Source: Xylogone sp. PMI_703
Taxonomy: Eukaryota > Ascomycota > Leotiomycetes
Length of the DNA: 64,000 nucleotides
Assembly (NCBI GenBank): GCA_021399445.1
Contig: JAJTUQ010000003.1
Coordinates: 7,254,001 to 7,318,000 of the forward strand
Direction of reading: 5' to 3'
The notes under the pieces are model-generated. The model ran no database searches and was not told the origin of the DNA. It saw nothing but the letters and a program-made list of their open reading frames with translations. Numbering within the stretch: the first letter of the stretch is position 1; each line of letters opens with the position of its first letter. Both the position numbers and the translations under genes were made by a program. Shown here piece by piece: positions 36,363-43,818 of the stretch.

Positions 36363-36782
36363 TGTGGGGGATTTTATATTATAGTACTATTTGAATGAAT
36401 TGGGATTTCGGACGGCTTCAATATCAAAACGTTTCTATCCGTTGAATTGAAAGGTGTTGAAGGTTTTATAGCTCGTTACTCGCTACGCCCTGCAGGAGGG
36501 GTAGTTACTACACACTCCGTAGGGCCACTTGCTTAGCTGATTCAAGCTCCATCACTGCTACACTATTTAGCGTTACCAACTTACAGTTATTTCAATTATA
36601 CAGTCTTGGTTGGTTTTCTTAAATTACATTCTCGGCCTTATTATTAACCTATACACAATCAAGAGGTGGAACCATGTTAATGTTTCCTCCGATAACCGGA
36701 GAAGCTGAGGCTTACGGAAGTAAATGTATCATCAGTACTTGACTCGTAAATTGCTGGGTTATATCATTTGGCTTAAGCGACC

Positions 36783-36834
36783 ACATCCTTCACGCTACGA
36801 ATCAAGACTGCAGGTTCGATCCCTGCGTCAGTCA
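36783..36834 (+). pseudogene. tRNA-Arg-like 3' half (relic copy)
   Basis: The stretch matches the last 53 nt of the tRNA gene at 37257-37378 (on the opposite strand), including the last intron bases, CTACGAATCA, the box B core GGTTCGATCCC and a T-arm stem GCAGG/CCTGC. A T-rich tract follows (from 36836). The 5' half is not a cloverleaf: the expected partner of the 3' acceptor strand GTCAGTC is missing. Upstream, 36716-36734 weakly resembles the start of the insertion in the intact copy. I take this as a decayed duplicate. Confidence 0.6.
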
Positions 36835-37241
36835 TTTTATTTTTTTTACAGTAAAATGCTTATTTTTAGTGAAAGTACATATTTTGAAAAGAGAAGTAAC
36901 TAGCCTAGGCTAGTGAATTACCTTCAAAAATGCTTAAGTGCATGTAGCAATAAGAACAAAACCGATACATAAGATGTTGGTTTTATTACTTTATTGATTT
37001 GTTTGAAGTGTTAGCAGTTTCACTGTAGGTAAACAAGCAAGGTAGAATCATGATGAGTGAGAATGTTGAAAAACTTCGCTTTTTCATCTATTCGGCTGAA
37101 TTTTCAGGCACTTGATTTCATACATTATTTAAGGTGTTTTAGTATTATCACAGTCAAGAATATTGGGCGATCATGTCAGAAATAGCTATTTTAGGCCTTC
37201 AATTATTGCAAGAGTGATAAAAAAAATAGGCATTCTACTAT

Positions 37242-37248
37242 AAAAAAA
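37242..37248 (-). terminator. RNA polymerase III terminator (T7)
   Basis: A run of seven T on the minus strand lies 8 nt past the tRNA 3' end, the expected place and form for Pol III termination. Confidence 0.65.
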
Positions 37249-37256
37249 TCATTTAA

Positions 37257-37378
37257 TGACCAACGCAGGGATCGAACCTGCAATCTCCTGATTCGTAGCT
37301 GAAGGATGTTAATATATTAGGAAAACTGTTTAGACATGATAGACTTACTCAGGCGCCTTGCCATTGGGCCAGTTGGCC
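37257..37378 (-). tRNA. tRNA-Arg(ACG) split by a 50-nt insertion
   Basis: Removing 37348-37299 joins 37378-37349 (30 nt) to 37298-37257 (42 nt) into a perfect 72-nt cloverleaf. It has acceptor stem GGCCAAC/GTTGGTC with one G-U pair, box A TGGCCCAATGG, anticodon stem CCTGA/TCAGG with loop CTACGAA (anticodon ACG, Arg), variable loop AGATT, T-arm GCAGG/CCTGC with box B GGTTCGATCCC, and discriminator A. The body resembles yeast tRNA-Arg(ACG). The insertion lies between positions 31 and 32, not at the universal eukaryotic 37/38 site, and begins GTAAGT and ends CAG. A T7 terminator follows after 8 nt. It may be functional if the insertion is removed, or a pseudogene if not. Confidence 0.75.
37299..37348 (-). 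other. 50-nt intron-like insertion in the tRNA-Arg gene
   Basis: Read on the minus strand, the insert starts GTAAGT, ends CTTCAG and has ATATTAAC (a TTAAC branch-like site) 10 nt before the end. These are the marks of a small spliceosomal intron. Its length equals that of the smallest mRNA introns in this window (for example 50 nt at 27064-27113). It does not form the usual position-37/38 tRNA intron. Confidence 0.6.
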
Positions 37379-38992
37379 ATTGGAGTTGTGCGGAGTCGCT
37401 TAATTAAATATAATCATCTGTTGACAACTACCAATCTTCTCGACCAGTCGCGGTGACCACCAAACATTTCACGCTTGTCGAAACGCAAGAGCAACATAAA
37501 GGCGCAATACTAATAAGTTGATTTCTCCGTGTTTTGACGCCAGAGTCGGACTGAGAATAAAGCCTGCACGTGTATCTCGATCCCGGCACTACGGGATTGT
37601 AAGCCTCTCCACGTACAAGGGTTGAGTTTCAGGGCTTGTGCCTAGTCAACAAGATATCGTATCACAGATTTCTTGTAGTGCTTTGAACGTGTTGACTAAT
37701 AAATAAAGTGGACATGAGCGTAAAGTTTAATTCTTATCCTAAACAAAATGACACCAAATGATGTGAAAACAGTGGATGGATAATACACAGATTTCAGTAT
37801 TTTATTTGATGTCACACAAAGCATGCTTACAGAAATCGCAATATTCACATGGCTTCTCAATCCCTGTTGCCATAAACGGACTTGATCTGAAGAGTAAGCT
37901 TTCAGGTTCGCTTCCCCAGATCATGGTCACTGCCGCCAAAGTCGTACAAGGGACTGCTGGTTCCATCCGGAACAACAAAATAAATACGAAAGGCCCAATG
38001 GTATCATATTGACAGATGTACATTGAGCCTTCAGTGTTGGTGAAGACAGCTAAAAAGGTAGAATATCATTTGCCTGATCGAGCATGTTTATTTTCGCATC
38101 TAGAATTCAACGCCTTCTTTGCTTGTCTGGATGTATGACACAGCTCGGCTATGGCTTTGCACAAGCTGGCTGCGCAAAACAGCAGCCAAACCCACTGGAA
38201 CAGCTACTAATTTGCTTATACAGTGATACTTTCTTTATAAGTATTACTAGTTGATGTGTTATCTAATTAATCTGTGATCATTAATAAGATACTCAAGCTT
38301 GAAGTTATGTTCGACGACGCCAAAGTGGTCGCGCTATCATGATCACGTGCACCGAAGCTAAGACTAAAAGCGAATTTCAACGACATCTCATTACATGAAC
38401 ATCACCTATTTCCCTCAACATGCCAATTCCAAGATTTAAACTGGGTTATTTGTCTTGTTTGTTTAATATTAGTCAAGGGTACCCGGTCGGCAGACTTTTT
38501 TTCTGAAAGTTCAGCACCAAAATCTGATTGCTCCTCCCTGATACGCCTATCCTACTATGGACAACCACACTACGGGACCCGGCGACTGATAAGATTAGTA
38601 CAATAGGAACTTTTCAATCATCACTGCTTTTATTATTCAACTGAAAGCGACTATATCGATTCCTAGAGATAAACGGATATGACTTGAGATCCCAAAATAC
38701 AACTCCCTTACTATTAGTCCAGAACTGCAACGCATCACACTTGGAACCTAGACAACTACCCAAACGCCAGAATACCCTCGCTTCAGCTTCATAATCATCA
38801 ACACTGCAGAACCTACATGGAAGAACAAAAGCTTCCGCAAAAAAAGGAACACAATCATGCATTCATTACAAATAAATTATGTCACGTGATGGATACTCCA
38901 ACAGAGGGAGTGATTTGGTGCTCTTTGAAGCAGCAATATATTCAGCTGCGGCAGCCACTTTTTTCGTCAGCACTGATTGAGGGAATCACAAA
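37379..38992. other. 1.6-kb spacer without a supported gene
   Basis: This is upstream of the tRNA gene on one side and the 3' flank of the 38993-39808 gene on the other. Short frames (37776-38012 plus, 38023-37802 minus, 38862-38614 minus) have no recognised domain. A hairpin-capable stretch at 37577-37604 (GATCCCGGCACTACGGGATT) is present but is not a tRNA T-arm. Confidence 0.5.
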
Positions 38993-39808
38993 TTAGGATA
39001 TCATACAGTGGGATCTCATCTTACGGGTAGCTCGTCTCTGCTTCTTGCAGGACTCATTATGTTCACCCCAATGAGCATCTGGGCACCCACAGGATCCACC
39101 AATAGCGATTTCATTCACTTGAGCACTGCAACATTCAGGCTCATAAGAGTTGAATACATCGTCGCAACAGTTGCAAAATCCATTACCAGGGAGTGGTGAC
39201 AACTCTGGAGTTGGCAGCCGCGGAGGTCTTGGAGCCGGCGGTGGTTCTAATGTTCTATGGGAGAGTGGCGGGAGAGACTTGACGTGGTATTTGGAATCCA
39301 GCTCAGCCGTTCGGCTAAGCATTGTGTTGATCTTTTGCGTTGCTGCCTTGGCTTTGGAAGAGCGATTTTGGACTTCCCGACGATATCTCGTTGGCAAGTT
39401 TGGATCCATGTCAGGTGAGTAGTCACCGGAAAAAAGTTCAGTAGATTGCGACAAATTCTTTTTAGTTGATTTCTTTTGTCTGCCCTCATAATCTTTCATG
39501 GTTAAATTTCTTCCCGTCACTGAATGCGTCAAAGTTCGCATTGGCTGCACAAAGGCGCGATTCCGTTTTATCAGAAGTCGCTGTTGAGATGTCATTTCTC
39601 CTGAGTGCTTTTCATTGTCTATAACTCCAGAAGCCCAGTGCACTCTTTTGGAAGTTTCCTTGAGAGCCTGTGCTGTCCCCAGAGAGTGAAGTTGTAGGAA
39701 GTCAACTTCATCATCTGAGAAAGGAGTCAATGAGGCACTGGAAGTGTATCCCAAGTGCTTGGAAGTCATAATGGAAATGTTTGTTGAAGTGCAGTAGTCT
39801 GGAGTCAT
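38993..39808 (-). CDS. Hypothetical protein with Cys-rich C-terminus
   Basis: This is a single 271-residue frame with ATG at 39808. I do not recognise it. The first 160 residues are charged, polar and probably disordered (RRLLIKRNRAFVQ-like, KKSTKKNLSQS). A Pro-rich stretch (LEPPPAPRPPRLPTPELSPL) leads to a C-terminal segment with ten Cys and two His (CNCCDD, ECCSAQ, GSCGCPDAHWGEHNESC) that could bind zinc. There is no signal peptide, so a secreted effector is unlikely. Codon use looks coding and no better frame overlaps it. The call is based on length and composition only. Confidence 0.55.
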   Translation of the reverse strand: MTPDYCTSTNISIMTSKHLGYTSSASLTPFSDDEVDFLQLHSLGTAQALKETSKRVHWASGVIDNEKHSGEMTSQQRLLIKRNRAFVQPMRTLTHSVTGRNLTMKDYEGRQKKSTKKNLSQSTELFSGDYSPDMDPNLPTRYRREVQNRSSKAKAATQKINTMLSRTAELDSKYHVKSLPPLSHRTLEPPPAPRPPRLPTPELSPLPGNGFCNCCDDVFNSYEPECCSAQVNEIAIGGSCGCPDAHWGEHNESCKKQRRATRKMRSHCMIS

Positions 39809-40866
39809 CCTGCGCTCACAAGTGGGGAAACTAGCAGTGAGCGAGGTTGAGTAAGTTGACCAAGGGAGTATGAAGATTTATTAAGTCAAAGGTACTTGTG
39901 ATACTCTGGGCCGACGGTAGCGATTGTTGGATGAGATGGAAAGTCTTTGCAACGATGGAATGTTGATAAAGAACCTCCTGGTGAGCGATGACAAGCAGGT
40001 GGGTTGGCTAACTCCCTCAGGAAGCAAGCGATAGCAGGTCAAGGAGGGATATGTCACGTGTGCATGCCCCTATCTAGGCCCAGGGTTGATGGAAACTAAT
40101 GCGAAAAAGTTTATTGATAAATGCCAGCGAGTTATGGGATGGATTAAAGGGATAAGTAAGTAGGAAGAAGAAGGTTGGCAATGAGGGGGGAGGTGCTCAC
40201 CTTTTATGGGGTGGGAATGGACTATGTCAACGGCAGGGGCCAATCAAGCGACGCAGCTGAGCGGCGACCCATGCAGGTAAAGCCCCCTTCTCACATCGAA
40301 GATGGCTAAGCGATATCCCTCACCACTTCACAAGTCTGGGAACACAGTTTATTATATATTTGAGTAGGTTTGGGAGTTTTCAGCAGTTTGGACTGCTCCT
40401 CTCGGTGACCAGAAATGATAGGACTGATGGTCCGTGCACACGCTCTCAGAGAGTGAGAGAAGCTGTGGTTCCATAAGGTCCACAACAAGTCTTGGAATTG
40501 AAATTGGAACCCGTTCAAGCGGTGAATTTCTATCTTATGAATATGGAGAAGACATTGATGCCGCTTGCACGGTTCTCCGGGCCTACTTTGCTTTGTTTGT
40601 GGATTGCTTGACGTTGGACCAATCACGTGATTATATAACTTCTTAGATGAGTAATTTATTACATAAGCCAAGCGATCCTTACGTGATTATATAAGCATGA
40701 CGGCGCGTATGATTGGCTTAGAGCGCAAACTAACACCCCCCCTTAAGGCGCAGTGGGCCCCTAAGCCATGAGAGTATCCATTAAAAAGTGAGAATATATC
40801 TCTGAGCAATAACTGTCATCTGCACAGCCCCTCTTCTATATCATGTTTAAAAGATAAAAAATCCAG
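39809..40866. other. Spacer with LTR remnant
   Basis: This is the promoter side of the preceding gene, then a GC-moderate stretch, then the copia-like LTR remnant at 40613-40747. The frames at 40306-40671 (minus) and 40434-40646 (plus) overlap each other and have no domain. Confidence 0.5.
40613..40747 (-). mobile_element. Copia-type 3' LTR remnant with polypurine tract
   Basis: On the minus strand a purine tract (CTTAAGGGGGGG, 40747-40736) is followed directly by TGTTAG at 40735, the order of polypurine tract and 3' LTR in Ty1/copia elements. The LTR-like stretch runs 123 bp to ...CCAAC at 40613. Inside it ACGTGATTATATA occurs twice (40625-40637 and 40681-40693), and CCAATCA / TGATTGG stand near its ends. 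The element body is not seen on the high-coordinate side, and the last bases are CG and not CA, so this is at best a remnant. Confidence 0.4.
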
Positions 40867-41708
40867 CTAAGCGTAATGCAAACGATATGCATCGGGTGCT
40901 TTGAAAGACAAATCCAATATCCCCATCACCTTGCGCACCGCTTCCAGGCCCCCGTCGTAAAATACCGCACCAATAATGGCCCTCATAGCCCTCGCTACAG
41001 TTCTTGACCTGTCCTCCGTTTGAACGTCCTCCTTCAGTAACGCAAGGATATTCCTCCGCTTAGATGGCTGCAGTGGCTTCCTTGGTCTAATATATTTCTC
41101 AATCTTGGTTTTCCGGCCTATTTGATCTAGATGTCTCCTAGAAAGTATCTTGTCCATGAATTTTGATGCGTCGCCTCCAGAAAAGAGAGTCAGTGATTTC
41201 TTGTTTATTTCAAGTGTACAGGAGGGGAATTGTTAGACAACGAACCATTTGAAACATGAAAAAGGTAACACTGGTCTTTCAGCACCAGCTTCATCGCTGC
41301 TTCGCCTATGATTGAAAATCCCCTATTCCCATCGTCCAAGTGCCGATGTGAGAGTCCTACGCACGTGATTCCGGACCCAGGAGATTCCAACGCTTCCTCC
41401 AGGAGATCTGGGTCTTGGAAGTGGTACTGGATAATCGTTTCGATGGCCGGGAGCCACTGTGAGGCCCCTGTTCCAGCAGATGAATAGATTCCTCTTGGGA
41501 GAACTAATCCGGTTCGTTGGCCGCGGGAAGACTGTTCAATTCTCACGCTTGTTGATTCGTTGTTGCAGTGAGGAAGTGGCTCTCGTGAGGTGGACATACT
41601 CCGAGATTGAGAGATACCTCGCGCGCCTCCAGGTTGCTTTGGTGATGCTTTAGATTCTTGGGAGTAGAGGCTTGAAGGTGAGCTTCGGTTCGAACCAGAC
41701 TGGCTCAT
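40867..41708 (-). CDS. RNase III-like fold protein, probably non-catalytic
   Basis: Exons 41708-41246 and 41174-40867 join in phase 1 to give 256 residues. After a Ser-rich N-terminus of about 75 residues, the region IETIIQYHFQDPDLLEEALESPGSG, then GNRGFSIIGEAAMKLVLKDQCYL, then a C-terminal helix bundle (SRTVARAMRAIIGAVFYDGG) has the order of an RNase III domain. The signature ERLEFLGDAVL becomes NRGFSIIGEAAM, so the first acidic residue is lost and the Asp is Glu. The second acidic cluster (usually AxFEALIGAxYLD) reads ARAMRAIIGAVFYDGG, without its Glu. No dsRNA-binding domain is present. The donor (GTTCGT) is weak but is the only one that fits phase. It is probably a pseudoenzyme of a fungal RNase III-like group. 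Confidence 0.65.
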
Positions 41709-42353
41709 GTTTGTTGGGTTGTTTGCTTCCTGTTTAGTTGTTTGATAAATATATAGCGCGGCTTCAAAGCTGACATTTAGCTGCTATTACCGCTGCCAGC
41801 GCAGTAGATCTATCCTTGAATCACCTCAGTCTCCTTTTTGTTCACAGAATTATACTGCAGCTACTGCCTCTGGATTAGCAGTCAAATTTGCTGCGTGCAT
41901 ATAAATTATCCTCGCTGAGAATCATCCATCATCTCCTTTGATGCTTAAATAATATTATATATAACCAAATTCTGACGGGAACACAAGAAGCAAGGCAAAA
42001 GTGACAGTCTTCTTTTGGTCTGAACTTTGTGTTGCACCATCGATTGGTCTGGGGAGACTACAAGTGTAACACCCCTGCCTAAAACTTACATGAGCGAGAA
42101 TTCACCACCGAAAGGACCACTCCAAAACAGACCACTTTCGATATCATAATCGATATATTTATATATCCCAAAGTTAAATATCCAAGTATGTATGCTAATT
42201 TTCCTTCAATATTCAGTCCTTTAGTATCTCAACCAAACCTCCGCTCTCTTTCTCACGCCCAACGCCAACGCCAACTCCATTCAACACAATCGAGGAAGGA
42301 AAACAAAGATACCATGAGAACAAAGATGCAATCAGAACTCCGCATTCACAAAC
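41709..42353. other. Intergenic spacer
   Basis: AT-rich upstream region of the RNase III-like gene and 3' flank of the next. I see nothing distinctive in it. Confidence 0.55.
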
Positions 42354-42830
42354 CTAGACATCCTCTCCCACCATAGCCCTCTCCCTCTTCTCCCTCCTCT
42401 CCCCCTTCCTCTCCAGCGTCTCCTCCCTCTCGTCTCCCTTCCTCCAAATCCTCTCACTAGTCCGCTCCGCAAACTCACTACAAGCGTTCCTTTTCTTGAG
42501 AAGGCCTCTCTCCGCGCGAATTCGTGCCTTGTTCTTACGGTTCCAATTTATGAATCTGCGCGTTCGGAAGAAACTCGTTGATATTTGCTCCTCCTCCTCC
42601 TCCTCCTCCTGCTGCTGCTGCTGCTGCTCCAGCTGTTCCAAGGACGAATCGTGCGTCTCGTTATTAGGAGCCTGATCATCGCAGTCATAGCTAAGCTCGA
42701 GATTGTGATTCCAGTCATTCCTCCCCAGGAAGAAAAATATGCTCTCGTTGACGAATTCTTCTTCCTCTTGTGTGAATTCCACAGCTACCGTAACGGCAGA
42801 TTCGTCCTCAAAAAAAGATGCTGACCACAT
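42354..42830 (-). CDS. Hypothetical acidic/polyQ-polyE protein
   Basis: This is a single frame of 158 residues from the ATG at 42830. I do not recognise it. The N-terminal half is acidic and contains aromatic residues, the middle is a run of seven Gln (one block of LEQLEQQQQQQ) followed by seven Glu, and the C-terminal half is strongly basic (RRFINWNRKNKARIRAERG). The repeat tract at 42583-42632 is a CTC/CTG microsatellite, so tract length may vary between strains. A short nuclear or RNA-binding protein would fit the composition, but nothing proves that it is made. Confidence 0.4.
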   Translation of the reverse strand: MWSASFFEDESAVTVAVEFTQEEEEFVNESIFFFLGRNDWNHNLELSYDCDDQAPNNETHDSSLEQLEQQQQQQEEEEEEEQISTSFFRTRRFINWNRKNKARIRAERGLLKKRNACSEFAERTSERIWRKGDEREETLERKGERREKRERAMVGEDV

Positions 42831-43818
42831 GTTGGTGCTATTCCCTTCTCTTTCCAATGCAAAACTTTCTTATAAGACAGGTATCCAAGTATTAACAGCG
42901 AGGGAGTTATAAGTTTTATAGATATGCAGGTTTCTTATCTTCAGATAGAAAACCACGATGGTGTTCTGATCATGACCGTTCCAAAATACGTAGAGATAAC
43001 CTCACATTTTATATTTCATATTCCATTGATACTGAGAATAGCACAAGAAGTTTACACAAGCACAGAATTCTCGAGAGTATGAGACATTCTCTTCGACTCT
43101 AAGAGCACAAGTCTTCATCCAGTGATGCGATTCCAAGAAGACTAGTAATGATGAAAGATCACTGGGAAGATTGTTCATACCCCATATCATAAGTCTTCCT
43201 TGAGAAGAGTCTCATCCCTGTCTCACACATGAATCTAAAGAAGACCACAAATCGGCCTTTCCCCCTATTTTATTATCCTCCATTGAGTTCAACAAGAGAG
43301 GAGATTTACCCTCTGAACAAGAAGTGAAAAACAAAGCTTTGTCATTTCGACACAAGCTACCTATCGTATTGTTCCTTGACAAAATAATTGTTGCAATATC
43401 ATAGAGATGTATATGTACTTTCTGAGACATGGTCCGGACTCCGATTTATCATGTGTGAAACATGTACATGTCATGTTTGTAAGAGAGATACAAAAGAAGC
43501 TATAGTCGAGGAGACGGAATCAAAGGACGAGAGACACTTTTCTAAATATAACGAGATCAATATTTGAAAGATTAAAAGTTGTGTGAAATTTATAACGCAA
43601 ATATATTAAATCCGTTGTTTATATCGCGTATACTCAAAAAAACAACAATTCTGAAAAGGCTACAAAGATAGAGCTCCACAAACAATCATTAATCGTTACA
43701 CTCGTAAAAGAGACCATCTCATTACATTCATCAGCCGTGAAGCTAGATCCCTCTCTTCCTCATCCGGCGCGAAAAACCATCAATCTCGCGATTAGCATTG
43801 ACCCAAGATGTCGTATTT
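42831..43818. other. AT-rich intergenic spacer
   Basis: The spacer contains short frames only (for example 43212-43430 minus) with no domain. It includes the 3' flank of the DUF7514 gene. No RNA gene or repeat recognised. Confidence 0.55.

Larger units (their letters stand above)
36363..37256. other. AT-rich spacer holding a tRNA relic
   Basis: This is the promoter side of RidA followed by very AT-rich sequence. It holds the tRNA-Arg relic and the 3' flank of the intact tRNA gene. The 420 bp between the two tRNA-like sequences has no open frame of note. TAGCCTAGGCTA at 36901-36912 is a perfect 12-bp palindrome. Confidence 0.55.

Noticed and set aside
37257..37378. An ordinary tRNA intron
   Set aside because: The entire anticodon loop lies 3' of the insertion, whereas ordinary nuclear tRNA introns lie one base 3' of the anticodon.
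37541..37625. Possible tRNA or hairpin RNA
   Set aside because: CCCG...CGGG can pair, but there is no box A/box B pair and no cloverleaf on either strand.
38614..38862. 82-codon minus-strand frame that looks slightly like a small Cys-containing protein
   Set aside because: No signal peptide, too short to judge, and no splice sites to extend it.
40306..40671. 121-codon frame next to the LTR remnant, possibly transposon coding sequence
   Set aside because: No gag, integrase or reverse-transcriptase motif; it is overlapped by an equally open plus-strand frame.
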